Positions 49,779 to 57,771 of a DNA stretch of 64,000 bases are shown in pieces. The stretch is from Patulibacter americanus DSM 16676 (GTDB lineage: Bacteria; Actinomycetota; Thermoleophilia; Solirubrobacterales; Solirubrobacteraceae): positions 124,001 through 188,000 of the forward strand of contig NZ_ATUD01000002.1 of assembly GCF_000420025.1 (NCBI RefSeq), in the 5' to 3' direction. The first letter of the stretch is position 1, and each line of letters begins with the position of its first letter. The notes beneath the pieces were generated by a model. The model worked only from the letters and a program-made list of their open reading frames with translations. It was not told where the DNA came from and did not search any database. Both the position numbers and the translations under genes were made by a program.

Positions 49779-51313
49779 CGGTCCTCGCGGCCCCCGCGGC
49801 CCTTGGGGTCGCTGGGCGTGGACGGGCTCGCCCACGGCGGGGCGCCGCCCGGCGTGGTGCCCTCGGCGTTCGGTCGCGGCTCGCGGTCGCCGGGCTCGGT
49901 CGGGGCGGGCGTCGAGCCCGTGATCCGGGTCGGCTGGTCCGGCCGGTCCTCCGCGTCGCCGCCCTGACCGGACGCGGACCCCGGGTCGCCGGTCGGGACG
50001 GGCTGCGCGGGCGCCGGGTCGCCCGCCGGGACGGAGGTCGCCGGCTCGGGATCCCCGGTCGGGACGGGCTTCGGCGCGGGCGCGGGGTCCCCGGTCTGCA
50101 CCGGCTTCGGGGTCGACCCGGTCGCGGTGGCCGGGGTGCCGCCGGCCACCGGGCCGGCTCCCGTCGGCTGTCCGGACGCGGCGGCCTGCGCGCCCGTCGT
50201 GCCGGCCGCGCTCGCGCCCGTGCCCGTCGCCTGCGGCGTCCCGGGGACCGCGCCGGGCGCGCCCATGACGGTGGCCGGATCGCTCGCCGGCGCCGCCGCG
50301 CCGTGCTGGCCGACGCGGATGCCGCACTGCGGGCAGAAGTTCGCGTCACTGCCGTGCAGCGCGCCACAGCGCAGGCACACCGAGACGCCCGGCTCGTGCA
50401 GCTCCTCGATGGTCTGGTAGTCCCGCAGGCCGTGCTCGAGGGCGTGCAGCTCGCTGTCGATGGCGCGCAGCGCGTCGACCTTCGCGCCGACCAGGACCTC
50501 GTTCTCCGTGCCGGCGCGGCGCAGCTCGAAGACGAGGCCACCCAGGTCGCGGTACCCCAGCTCGCGGACCCGGCGGAGGTAGCCCAGGCGGCGCCGCATG
50601 CGCCCCCGGTTGCGGACGCTGACGCGGGTGGGCACGACCGCGGCGTCGGCCGGCGGCGCGGCGGGCGCGGCGCCGAGGGCGCCCGGCTGGCCCGCCGGCG
50701 CGCCGGCGGCCTGCGGCGTGGCACCCGTGGCCTGCGGCGTGGCGCCGGCGGCCTGCGGCGTGGCGCCCGTGGGCTGGCCGGTGGCCTGCTGTGCACCCGT
50801 GGGCGTGGATGCGTCGCCCGTGACTCCGACGGCGGCCGTGCCCGCGGCACCGCCGGTGCCGGGCGCTCCGCCCACGGGCTGGGACGGGTCGCCCGTGACC
50901 GTGGCGGGCGGGGCCGGGCCGTCCGGCTGACCTGTGGGCGGCTCGCCGCCGGCCGGGACCTGCGGGTGGAACGCGGTGTCGGCGGCCCCGGGCACTGTGT
51001 GCACCTGCGTGGGGGCCTCGGCCGGAGCGTCCGGCCGCGCGTCGCCACCGGTCCCCGTGCCGGCCGTCGGCCCGGCGTCCGGGCCGGACGTCCCGGCGGC
51101 GGTGTCGCCGTCGGGAGGGCCGGACGGGGTGGCGCCCGCGTCCGACCCGGAGGCCGAGGGCGCCGCAGGGGCGGGCGACGACGTCTCGGGCGCGGCGGTG
51201 GCCCCCGCGGCGTCGGGCGGCGCGGCACCGGGGGGCGGGGTGCCCTCCGCGCCGACGCGGGGAGCGTCGTCCTTCCCGGAGCGCTGGCGGATGCGGTCGA
51301 AGAGCTTGCTCAT
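49775..51313 (-). CDS. Pro/Gly-rich protein with central helical domain and zinc ribbon
   Basis: 512 residues. Residues about 230-320 are the only ordered part: a basic helix (RNRGRMRRRLGYLRRVRELG), a helical ELRRAGTENEVLVGAKVDAL stretch, and a C4 zinc ribbon (CLRCGALHGSDANFCPQCG). Both flanks, about 225 and 180 residues, are Ala/Gly/Pro/Thr low-complexity with internal repeats. No signal peptide or membrane span. The basic helix could contact nucleic acid or ribosomes. It is followed by, and coupled to, a zinc-ribbon membrane protein. Upstream, 25 nt away, is a glycosyltransferase on the same strand. Family not known to me. Confidence 0.82.
   Translation of the reverse strand: MSKLFDRIRQRSGKDDAPRVGAEGTPPPGAAPPDAAGATAAPETSSPAPAAPSASGSDAGATPSGPPDGDTAAGTSGPDAGPTAGTGTGGDARPDAPAEAPTQVHTVPGAADTAFHPQVPAGGEPPTGQPDGPAPPATVTGDPSQPVGGAPGTGGAAGTAAVGVTGDASTPTGAQQATGQPTGATPQAAGATPQATGATPQAAGAPAGQPGALGAAPAAPPADAAVVPTRVSVRNRGRMRRRLGYLRRVRELGYRDLGGLVFELRRAGTENEVLVGAKVDALRAIDSELHALEHGLRDYQTIEELHEPGVSVCLRCGALHGSDANFCPQCGIRVGQHGAAAPASDPATVMGAPGAVPGTPQATGTGASAAGTTGAQAAASGQPTGAGPVAGGTPATATGSTPKPVQTGDPAPAPKPVPTGDPEPATSVPAGDPAPAQPVPTGDPGSASGQGGDAEDRPDQPTRITGSTPAPTEPGDREPRPNAEGTTPGGAPPWASPSTPSDPKGRGGREDR
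49983..50110 (-). repeat. Coding repeat of about 33 nt, four copies
   Basis: Units starting near 49983, 50016, 50048 and 50085 encode variations of P-V-P-T-G-D-P-x-P-A in the C-terminal flank. In-frame, so part of the protein and not a CRISPR. Confidence 0.7.
50708..50770 (-). repeat. 21-nt coding tandem repeat, three copies
   Basis: GGCCTGCGGCGTGGC plus six variable bases repeats at 50708, 50729 and 50750, encoding A-G-A-T-P-Q-A/T heptapeptides. Confidence 0.85.
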
Positions 51314-51338
51314 GGGATGAGGGACGGGCCCCGCGGGG

Positions 51339-52292
51339 TCACCCCGCCGGACCGCGCTGCGAGTCTAGCGGCGACGGCAGGAGCGTCCGCCAGGCGTCCC
51401 GGAGGGCTCGGGCACAGGCGTCGGTGCCCAGGGGGAGCACGGCCCGGCGGCCGTCCACACGGGGATCCGGCGCGTCGAGGTGCGGCCGCAGGGCGGCGAG
51501 CCACCCGTCGGGGTCCCACGGGGCGCACAGGCAGCCCGGCGTGCGGCCGACCGTCGCCGGGTGGATGCCGGTGGGGGTCGCGAGCACGGGCACGTCGCAG
51601 GCCAGCGCCTCGACCGCGGCCAGCCCGAACCCCTCGTGCATCGTCGGGGCGACCACGGCGGTGGCGGCATTGATCCACTCGGGCATGCGGGTCGGGTCGA
51701 CCCCGCCCAGCGTGCGCAGGGGCAGGCCGGCGCGGGCCGCGAGCTCCCGGGCCCGGTCGACGCGCTTGTCCGCGCGGGTCGGGTCCCAGGGGAAGAGCAG
51801 GAACCGCTCGGCGGGATCGAGGCCGAGCGCGGCGCGGGCCTCCGGGCGGGGGATCGCCCGGAACCGGTCGAGGGCCACGCCCACGGGCAGGACCTGTGCG
51901 CGGCGGCGGGCCCAGCCCGGGAGCGCGTCGCGCAGCTCCGTCGTCGAGGCGGCGACGAGGGACTGGGTCGGCAGCACCGCGAGGCTCACCAGCCGGCTCC
52001 GGGGCACGTGGACGTCCGTGCCGTGGAGCGTGACGCCGCGGCGGCGGGCCCGCACGACGAGCGCCGGGACGGCGGAGAGCCCGAAGTGGGCGTGCGCGAC
52101 GTCGAACGTGCGGCTGCGGTAGCGGCGGTGGAGCGTGCGCGCCGCGGCGCGGTAGGCGCCCGGCGTCAGCTCTTCGAGGGTGACGTCGAGATCGGGCAGC
52201 CGGCGGAGCGCCGCGACGTGGTCGCGCACGAACCCACCCCGCTCCGGGTGCTCGGCGTCGGGCGCCATGTTCGACACGACGAGGACACGCAT
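51339..52292 (-). CDS. Glycosyltransferase family 4-like
   Basis: 317 residues from ATG 52292. GT-B fold: the N-terminal Rossmann half begins MRVLVVSNMAPDAEHPERGGFV, seen as VLVVSNMAPD and PERGGFVRDH. DVAHAHFGLSAVPA and GTDVHVPRSRL follow. The donor-binding half has FPWDPTRADKRVDRA and the E-x7-E motif in HEGFGLAAVEALACD. It would transfer a sugar from a nucleotide donor, perhaps to an envelope glycan. At about 320 residues it is slightly short for GT4. A CACAAT box lies 9 nt upstream of the chosen start. Confidence 0.92.
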   Translation of the reverse strand: MRVLVVSNMAPDAEHPERGGFVRDHVAALRRLPDLDVTLEELTPGAYRAAARTLHRRYRSRTFDVAHAHFGLSAVPALVVRARRRGVTLHGTDVHVPRSRLVSLAVLPTQSLVAASTTELRDALPGWARRRAQVLPVGVALDRFRAIPRPEARAALGLDPAERFLLFPWDPTRADKRVDRARELAARAGLPLRTLGGVDPTRMPEWINAATAVVAPTMHEGFGLAAVEALACDVPVLATPTGIHPATVGRTPGCLCAPWDPDGWLAALRPHLDAPDPRVDGRRAVLPLGTDACARALRDAWRTLLPSPLDSQRGPAG

Positions 52293-52301
52293 CCGGTGCG
52301 G

Positions 52302-52307
52302 ATTGTG
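52302..52307 (-). promoter_or_regulatory. -10-like box of the glycosyltransferase gene
   Basis: CACAAT on the minus strand, 9 nt before ATG 52292. Confidence 0.4.
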
Positions 52308-52390
52308 CACGGTCGGCCCCTGGTGCCGTCACGGGCCCCGGGCGGACCATGGCCGTGCAGTCCACGACCCGTCCAGCTCCAGGAGCCACC

Positions 52391-52705
52391 ATGACCCACC
52401 AGCAGCTCGTCCCCACCTCGCCGTCCGCCGCGCGCCGCGCCGCCACCCGTCCGTCCGTCCCGCTCGCCCTGGCGCCCCGGGCGCTCGCCGCGCGCGCCCA
52501 CCACGGGGCGCTCCGGCTCCGCGACGGCGAGCGCGGGCAGGGCACCGTCGAGTACGTCGCCCTGGCGATGCTGATCGCCGCGATCATGGTCGGCGTCGTC
52601 TCGGTCGCCGGCGGGCTCAAGGGTGGCGGGATCGCCCAGGCCGTCGTCGAGAAGGTGAAGTCCGCGATCGGCGCGGCCGGCACCGCGCCCGGGGGCAAGG
52701 GCTGA
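52391..52705 (+). CDS. Flp-type pilin-like small protein
   Basis: 104 residues, ATG with AGGAG 5 nt upstream (52381-52385). A basic, Ser/Pro/Ala-rich N-terminus of about 45 residues ends in RDGERGQGTVEYVALAML, matching the class IVb (Flp) prepilin cleavage site and hydrophobic helix (G-x-x-x-V/A-E-Y). A short Gly/Lys-rich tail follows. It would be a pilin subunit or pseudopilin processed by a TadV-type peptidase. No tad assembly genes are in the window. The leader is unusually long for a prepilin. Confidence 0.8.
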   Translation: MTHQQLVPTSPSAARRAATRPSVPLALAPRALAARAHHGALRLRDGERGQGTVEYVALAMLIAAIMVGVVSVAGGLKGGGIAQAVVEKVKSAIGAAGTAPGGKG

Positions 52706-52781
52706 CGGTGGACGGCCCGGGCGCGCCCGGACCGTCCCCGGAGCGCGCTGCGAGCGCCGATCCGCGCCCGTACCGGGTGCC

Positions 52782-52787
52782 TAGGAT
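52782..52787 (+). promoter_or_regulatory. -10 box of rdgB
   Basis: TAGGAT ends 6 nt before GTG 52794. Confidence 0.5.
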
Positions 52788-52793
52788 GGGGGT

Positions 52794-53381
52794 GTGAGCA
52801 CCCTCATCCTCGCCACCGGAAACCCGCACAAGGCCGAGGAGTTCGCCGAGCTGCTGCGGCCGTGGTCGGTCGCCCCGCTGCCCGACAACGTCGACCTGCC
52901 CCCGGAGACGGGGACGACGTTCGCCGAGAACGCGCTCGGCAAGGCCCGCGCGGCCGCCGCGGGCACCGGGCGGGCGTGCTTCGGCGACGACTCCGGGATC
53001 GCGGCCGACGCCCTCGACGGCGCGCCGGGGGTGCGCTCCGCCCGGTTCGCGGGGGAGGACGCCACGGACGAGGAGAACCTCGCGCTGTTCCGCGAGCTCG
53101 TGCCCGCCGGCAGCGCCGTGAGCTACGTCTGCGCGATCGCGTACGTCGATCCGCGGGCCGGCGTGGAGCACGTCGTGGAGGGCCGCTGCACCGGCACGGT
53201 CGCGCCGGAGCCGCGCGGCGAGGGCGGATTCGGCTACGACCCGATCTTCGTCCCCGACGAGACCGAGATCGCCCGTGGACGCACCGTCGCGGAGCTCACG
53301 CCGGCCGAGAAGGGCGCCATCTCCCACCGCGGGATCGCGGCCCGCGAGCTGCTGGCCTGGCTGGGGTCGCGCGACCGCTGA
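52794..53381 (+). CDS. rdgB: Non-canonical purine NTP pyrophosphatase (RdgB/HAM1)
   Basis: 195 residues from GTG. It hydrolyses dITP, XTP and ITP to monophosphates, keeping damaged purines out of DNA and RNA. Family motifs: TGNPHKAEEF at the start, TFAENALGKARAAA, the DDSGIAADAL metal site, GGFGYDPIFVP and ISHRGIAAREL near the end. It is complete and of normal length. A second GTG at 52792 is out of frame. Confidence 0.97.
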   Translation: MSTLILATGNPHKAEEFAELLRPWSVAPLPDNVDLPPETGTTFAENALGKARAAAAGTGRACFGDDSGIAADALDGAPGVRSARFAGEDATDEENLALFRELVPAGSAVSYVCAIAYVDPRAGVEHVVEGRCTGTVAPEPRGEGGFGYDPIFVPDETEIARGRTVAELTPAEKGAISHRGIAARELLAWLGSRDR

Positions 53382-53457
53382 GCCGGCGGCCGGGGAGCGA
53401 CGACCTCGCGCCCGGCGCCGGTCCGGTCGCCGGGCTCCGAGGCCCGAAAACCCCTGC

Positions 53458-53598
53458 TCAGCGCAGGTTCGTGGCGGCGGCGAGGCCGACGGCGGCGGCG
53501 ACGCCGCCGTAGCCGTAGCGGTGCCCGAGGACGAGCACGATCGCGGTCACGAGGCACGCCAGGATGACGATCGACCAGGCGATCCGCTCCAGAGTCAT
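53458..53598 (-). CDS. Small single-span membrane protein
   Basis: 46 residues from ATG 53598: MTLERIAWS, one hydrophobic helix (about residues 8-28), then HRYGYGGVAAAVGLAAATNLR. Its Gly/Ala end may form a second helix. It is convergent with rdgB. Not matched to a family; small size keeps confidence modest. The frame extends upstream to 53691, but that part is Arg/Pro-rich noise. Confidence 0.6.
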   Translation of the reverse strand: MTLERIAWSIVILACLVTAIVLVLGHRYGYGGVAAAVGLAAATNLR

Positions 53599-53708
53599 GG
53601 CCGGTATCCAAGCACCTCGCAGGCGTCCCGGCGCGACGCCCGGCAGGGGGCTCGTCGGGCGGTCGCCGGGCCGGCCGAGGGGGGACCGCACGACGTTCCG
53701 TCCTGCCG

Positions 53709-53749
53709 GGACGGCACACTCTCGCCGTCCGTCCCTGCTCCCCAGCAGG
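53709..53749 (+). promoter_or_regulatory. Paired hairpins upstream of the HU gene
   Basis: GGACGGC/GCCGTCC (53709-53730, 8-nt loop) and CCTGCT/AGCAGG (53734-53749, CCCC loop) lie back to back before the promoter. The surrounding 241-nt gap has no convincing gene. They could be the terminator of an upstream transcript or an operator region. Confidence 0.45.
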
Positions 53750-53793
53750 CGATGGGTCGCTCTCCCGCTCCTGCGGGGGGCGTGCAGACGCGA

Positions 53794-53832
53794 TAGCGTC
53801 GCAACAAGAAACGTGCCCCACCACAGGAGGAG
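53794..53832 (+). promoter_or_regulatory. HU gene -10 box and strong ribosome-binding site
   Basis: TAGCGT (53794-53799) overlaps a GACGC-GATA-GCGTC palindrome (53787-53800). AGGAGGAG (53825-53832) is 7 nt before the ATG, the strongest Shine-Dalgarno sequence in the window, as expected for an abundant protein. Confidence 0.6.
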
Positions 53833-53839
53833 CGGTTAG

Positions 53840-54112
53840 ATGACCAAGGCAGAGTTCGTGGACCACGTGGCCGAGAAGGCCGGTCTCGGCAAGAAGGACG
53901 CGCAGGCCGCCGTCGACGCCGTGCTCGACACGATCACCGACGCGCTGTCCCGCGGGAGCGACGTCACGTTCTCCGGCTTCGGCAAGTTCTCGGTCGCCGA
54001 GCGCAGCGCCCGCAAGGGCATCAACCCCGCGACCGGTCAGCAGATCGACATCGCGGCGAAGAAGCTGCCGAAGTTCTCCGCTGGCGCCGCGCTGAAGAAG
54101 TCGGTCGCCTGA
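53840..54112 (+). CDS. hup: HU-family nucleoid protein
   Basis: 90 residues. Typical HU: MTKAEFVDHVAEKAGL, then VTFSGFGKFSVAERSARKGINP seen as FSGFGKFSV and ARKGINPATGQQI, the DNA-binding beta arm, ending KKLPKFSAGAALKKSVA. It bends and compacts DNA as a dimer. It lacks the Lys/Ala-rich C-terminal tail of mycobacterial and streptomycete HupB/HupS, so it is of the short bacterial type. pyrF begins just after. Confidence 0.97.
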   Translation: MTKAEFVDHVAEKAGLGKKDAQAAVDAVLDTITDALSRGSDVTFSGFGKFSVAERSARKGINPATGQQIDIAAKKLPKFSAGAALKKSVA

Positions 54113-54171
54113 CGACGAACGTCCTCGACGACCGGTCGGCTCCCGGGTTCGGGAGTCGGCTGGCGTCCGCG

Positions 54172-55047
54172 GTGCGGCGGCGCGAGAGCGCCATCGCCGT
54201 CGGGCTGGACCCCGACCCGTCGCGCCTCTGGCGTGGCGGGACCACCGTTCCGGTCGATGCGACCCCCGCGGCCCGTGCCGCGTTCGCCGTCGCCGACCAC
54301 TGCCGTCGCGTCCTCGACGCGGTGGCCCCGGCCTGTGTGGCCGTGAAGCTCCAGAGCGCCTCCTTCGAGCGCCTCGGTGCCGATGGCGTCCGCGCCCTCC
54401 ACGAGGTCGCAGGTCACGCCCGCACCCTCGATCTCCTCGTCGTCCTCGACGCCAAGCGCGGCGACATCGACGTCTCCGCCGCCTCGTACGCCCAGGCGGC
54501 CTTCGGCGGTGTCGACACCCCGTGGGGCCCCGTGCCCGGGGTGGGCGCCGACGCGGTGACCGTCGCCCCCTACATGGGCGGCGACAGCATCCGGCCCTTC
54601 GTCACCGCCGGCCGCCGCACCGGGGGCGGGCTGTTCGTCCTCGTTCGCACCTCGAACCCCGGGGCGGCCGACCTGCAGGAGCACGTCCTCGTCGAGGGCG
54701 ACCCCGTCTGGGCGCGGGTGGCGCGCGCGGTCGCCGCGCTCGGCGACGACGCCTCGCCGGAGGGACCCGTCGCCGACGTCGGGGCCGTGGTGGGCGCCAC
54801 CGCGCCCGACCGCATCGGCCGGCTGCGCGAGCTCATGCCGCGCGCCCCGTTCCTGCTCCCCGGCGTCGGCGCGCAGGGTGGGCGCGTCGAGGATCTGGCC
54901 GCCGCGTTCGCGCCCGGACCGGGCGCCGCCCTCGTGACCGCGTCGCGCTCCGTGGTCCACGCCGCGGGCGACGGCCACGAGGACCCGGGCCCCGACGCCC
55001 GCCGTGCCGCCGAGGCCCTGCGGGCCGCCGCGGCGGGCCTGCGCTGA
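54172..55047 (+). CDS. pyrF: Orotidine 5'-phosphate decarboxylase, type 2
   Basis: 291 residues from GTG 54172. Makes UMP in the last step of pyrimidine synthesis. The substrate-binding GLDPD and the catalytic DAKRGDID are intact, with PGVGAQGG near the C-terminus as in the actinobacterial type 2 group. The frame is open upstream to the hup stop and encodes FGSRLASAVRRRE, which resembles the normal N-terminus of this family. No ATG, GTG or TTG lies there, only a CTG at 54109 overlapping the hup stop. The true start is therefore uncertain. Confidence 0.93.
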   Translation: MRRRESAIAVGLDPDPSRLWRGGTTVPVDATPAARAAFAVADHCRRVLDAVAPACVAVKLQSASFERLGADGVRALHEVAGHARTLDLLVVLDAKRGDIDVSAASYAQAAFGGVDTPWGPVPGVGADAVTVAPYMGGDSIRPFVTAGRRTGGGLFVLVRTSNPGAADLQEHVLVEGDPVWARVARAVAALGDDASPEGPVADVGAVVGATAPDRIGRLRELMPRAPFLLPGVGAQGGRVEDLAAAFAPGPGAALVTASRSVVHAAGDGHEDPGPDARRAAEALRAAAAGLR

Positions 55048-55078
55048 GCCCGACCTCCCGCTCTTCCGCCCCGACGCC

Positions 55079-55084
55079 TATCCT
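55079..55084 (+). promoter_or_regulatory. -10 box of the LysM gene
   Basis: TATCCT ends 7 nt before ATG 55092. Confidence 0.5.
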
Positions 55085-55091
55085 CCCTGCG

Positions 55092-55397
55092 ATGCCGCCG
55101 CGCAGCCCCACCCGCTTCCTCGCGCCCGGCGCCCTCCTGGCCGTGCTCGTCGCGGTCTTCCTCGTCGTCAGCGGCGGCATGGGCGGGGTCTCGGACCCGG
55201 CGCCTTCAGCGGGCACGACCACCGAGGCCGTGGCCACGAAGAAGCCGTCGACGCGCAAGCGCTACACGATCCGCTCGAACGACAACCTGTCGTCGATCGC
55301 GGAGCGCTTCGGCGTCTCGGTCGACCGGCTCGTCGAGCTGAACCCGAAGATCGACCCACAGACGCTCCGCGCCGGACAGCGCCTTCGCCTGCGGTGA
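55092..55397 (+). CDS. Membrane-anchored LysM domain protein
   Basis: 101 residues. An N-terminal membrane helix (about residues 9-30), a Thr/Lys linker, then one LysM domain (KRYTIRSNDNLSSIAERFGV, ending DPQTLRAGQRLRLR). LysM binds the GlcNAc backbone of peptidoglycan, so the protein probably tethers membrane to wall. Its stop overlaps the start of the D,D-carboxypeptidase gene (GTGA), consistent with a shared wall function. Confidence 0.93.
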   Translation: MPPRSPTRFLAPGALLAVLVAVFLVVSGGMGGVSDPAPSAGTTTEAVATKKPSTRKRYTIRSNDNLSSIAERFGVSVDRLVELNPKIDPQTLRAGQRLRLR

Positions 55398-56668
55398 CCC
55401 GCGTGCTGCGACGCCCCGCCGGCGCGCGGGGCGCGTCGGCCCTGCTCGCGATGGTCGTCCTGCTCCTCTCGGCACTCGCGCCGACCGCGCGGGCCGCGGA
55501 GGACGACGCCCCCGACGTCGGCGCCCCGGCGGCCCTGGCCGTCGAGCTCTCCACGGGCGACGTCGTCTTCGAGCGGCGCAAGGACGACCAGCGCGGCATC
55601 GCGTCGACCACGAAGCTCATGACGGCGCTGGTCGCCCTCGAGCGCGAGCCCGACCTCTCCCGCCGCTTCACCGTCCCCGCCTACGACGCGAGCCCGGGCG
55701 AGTCGCTCGCGAACCTCCACACCGGCGACCGCATGACCCTGCGGGACCTGCTCACGGGCATGATGCTGCCGTCGGGCAACGACGCCGCCACGGCGATCGC
55801 ACGGGCGGTCGGCGGATCGGTCCCCGCCTTCGTCCGGCTCATGAACGACCGCGCGCGGAAGATCGGCATCGACGCGCGCTTCACGAACCCCGTGGGCCTC
55901 GACGCGCCCGGCCACCACGCCAGCGCGGCCGACCTGGTGAAGATCACGCTGCTGCTGCGCCGCTACCCGGCGTTCCGCGAGATCGTCGACGAGCGCTCCG
56001 CGACGCTCTCCTCCGCCAGCCCGCCGATCACGGTGGTCAACCGCAACACGCTGGTGCAGAGCGTGCCGTGGGTCGACGGCGTGAAGACCGGCCACACCCG
56101 CGCGTCGGGCTACGCGCTCGTGGGCTCGGGCCGGCGGCGCGGGATCGACGTGGTGACGGTCGTCCTGGGGACCTCGTCCGAGGCGGAGCGCAACAGCGAC
56201 AGCCTGGCGCTCCTGCGCTACGCCCTCGCCCGCTACGAACGCGCCCGGCCGCTCCGGCGGGGGGAGGCGCTCGAGGCGCTGCCGCTGCGCTACCGCGACT
56301 CCCGCGTGCGGATCGTGGCGGCCGGGTCGGTCACGCGCACGGCCCGCCGCGGGGAGCGCTTCACGACCCGCGTGATCGGCCTGCCCCGCGACGTCGAGGG
56401 GCCGCTGAAGGCCGGAGCCCGCCTCGGCACGGTCGAGCTGGTGCAACGCGGGCGCGTCGTCGCCCGGGTCCCCGCGGTCACGGAGCGCGCGGTCGCGGCC
56501 GCCACGTTCTGGGAACGCCTCGACGACCACCTCGAACGCGGCTGGGTGCGGTTCCTGCTCGCCGCCGCGGTGCTGTGCGTCCTCGCGCTCGCGCTCCTCG
56601 TGTACCGCGCACGGCGTGTGGCGCGCCGCCCCAGCGGGAGCCCTCGTGGCTCGTCCCCGACCACGTAG
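55394..56668 (+). CDS. D-alanyl-D-alanine carboxypeptidase (PBP5/DacA-type)
   Basis: 424 residues from GTG 55394. Signal peptide (ending ARAAE near residue 36), then a serine peptidase S11 domain with S71-T-T-K74, S127-G-N and K231-T-G. It removes the terminal D-Ala from peptidoglycan stem peptides outside the cell. A beta-rich C-terminal domain (about 290-375) follows, and a C-terminal membrane helix (about 390-412) anchors it in place of the amphipathic helix of E. coli PBP5. Translationally coupled to the LysM gene. Confidence 0.95.
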   Translation: MTRVLRRPAGARGASALLAMVVLLLSALAPTARAAEDDAPDVGAPAALAVELSTGDVVFERRKDDQRGIASTTKLMTALVALEREPDLSRRFTVPAYDASPGESLANLHTGDRMTLRDLLTGMMLPSGNDAATAIARAVGGSVPAFVRLMNDRARKIGIDARFTNPVGLDAPGHHASAADLVKITLLLRRYPAFREIVDERSATLSSASPPITVVNRNTLVQSVPWVDGVKTGHTRASGYALVGSGRRRGIDVVTVVLGTSSEAERNSDSLALLRYALARYERARPLRRGEALEALPLRYRDSRVRIVAAGSVTRTARRGERFTTRVIGLPRDVEGPLKAGARLGTVELVQRGRVVARVPAVTERAVAAATFWERLDDHLERGWVRFLLAAAVLCVLALALLVYRARRVARRPSGSPRGSSPTT

Positions 56669-56671
56669 GGT
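56666..56671 (+). promoter_or_regulatory. -10-like box of the PfkB-family gene
   Basis: TAGGGT overlaps the end of the carboxypeptidase gene, 11 nt before ATG 56683. Confidence 0.35.
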
Positions 56672-56682
56672 GGCCCCGAGCG

Positions 56683-57657
56683 ATGATCATCACCGTCACC
56701 CTCAACGCGGCCATCGACCGCTCCCTCGTCGTCCCGAACATCCGTCTCGCCCACCGGCACCGTGCCGTGGAGCAGACGACGCTCGCGGGCGGCAAGGGCG
56801 TCAACGTCGCCCGGACGCTCAAGACGCTCGGGCAGCCGGTCATCGCGACGGGCTTCGCCGGCGGGGCGACGGGCACGCGCATCGTCGAGCAGCTGACGCG
56901 GGAGTCGATCCTCAACGACTTCGTGCGCATCGCGGACGAGTCGCGCACGAACACCGCGATCTTCGATCCGACGTCGGGCGTGCAGACCGAGGTCAACGAG
57001 AAGGGCCCGCGCGTCGACGAGCGCGAGCTCGAGCTCTTCCAGGACAAGCTCCTCTACCTCGCCCGCGGCGCCGACATCGTCGTGCTCGCCGGCTCCCTGC
57101 CGCGCAACGTGCCCGACACGGTCTACGGCGATCTCGTGCGCGAGCTCCACCGCATGAACGTCCGGGTCTACGCGGACACGGACGGCGAGCCGTTGCGCCA
57201 CCTCCTCAAGAGCGAGCCGGACGGGCTGACCCCGAACCAGCTCGAGACGGAGGAGATCGTCGGCCACGAGTTCACGGGCGACGAGGACCGCGCGCTGGCG
57301 ATCCGCGAGCTGCTCGACCACGGCGTGCGCGAGGCCGTGATGACGCTGCAGGACGGCTGCGTCGCGGGCATGCGCCACGACGGGGGAGCGGGCGGCCCGC
57401 TCGGCCAGCACCTGCTGCGCGCCCGGATCGACGTGCGTGAGACCGTCGCCCGGATCGGCTCGGGCGACGCGTTCCTCGCCGGGCTCGTGGCTGCGCGCTA
57501 CGAGCAGCGCTCGGACGAGGAGAGCCTCCGCTACGCCGTCGCGTGCGGTGCCGACGCGACGCAGCGGCTGGGCGCCGGCCTCGTCGATCCCCGGCAGGTC
57601 GAGCGGCTCGTGCACGACGTCGTCATCGAGCCCATCGAGCTCGACGACGAGGACTGA
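56683..57657 (+). CDS. PfkB-family sugar kinase (1-phosphofructokinase-like)
   Basis: 324 residues. Ribokinase/PfkB fold of the LacC/FruK/PfkB group: starts MIITVTLNAAIDRSLVV, has AGGKGVNVARTLKTLG (substrate Gly-rich loop), LAGSLPRNVPD, and the C-terminal GSGDAFLAG with the catalytic Asp. The exact substrate (fructose 1-phosphate, fructose 6-phosphate or tagatose 6-phosphate) cannot be read from the sequence. No PTS genes are nearby, which weakens a FruK role. It stands alone before guaB3. Confidence 0.92.
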   Translation: MIITVTLNAAIDRSLVVPNIRLAHRHRAVEQTTLAGGKGVNVARTLKTLGQPVIATGFAGGATGTRIVEQLTRESILNDFVRIADESRTNTAIFDPTSGVQTEVNEKGPRVDERELELFQDKLLYLARGADIVVLAGSLPRNVPDTVYGDLVRELHRMNVRVYADTDGEPLRHLLKSEPDGLTPNQLETEEIVGHEFTGDEDRALAIRELLDHGVREAVMTLQDGCVAGMRHDGGAGGPLGQHLLRARIDVRETVARIGSGDAFLAGLVAARYEQRSDEESLRYAVACGADATQRLGAGLVDPRQVERLVHDVVIEPIELDDED

Positions 57658-57659
57658 CC

Positions 57660-57683
57660 CCGCCCGGTCCTCCCGCCGGGCGG
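57660..57683 (+). terminator. Hairpin after the PfkB-family gene
   Basis: CCGCCCGG/CCGGGCGG with an 8-nt loop begins 3 nt past the stop codon. No T tract. Confidence 0.55.
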
Positions 57684-57771
57684 CGCGGCGCGGCGCGTCC
57701 CACGGCCGTGCGGCGGTCGCCCGCGGGCTGCCGGACGACGTGCCGCCGCCTGCTGCGCGATCCTTCACGGA

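Noticed and set aside
50708..50770. Three 21-nt repeats as a CRISPR-like array
   Set aside because: No spacers; units are contiguous, a multiple of three, and encode a heptapeptide repeat.
53564..53839. Possible 91-codon gene before hup
   Set aside because: Arg/Pro/Ser-rich translation with no motif, overlapping hairpins and the hup promoter region.
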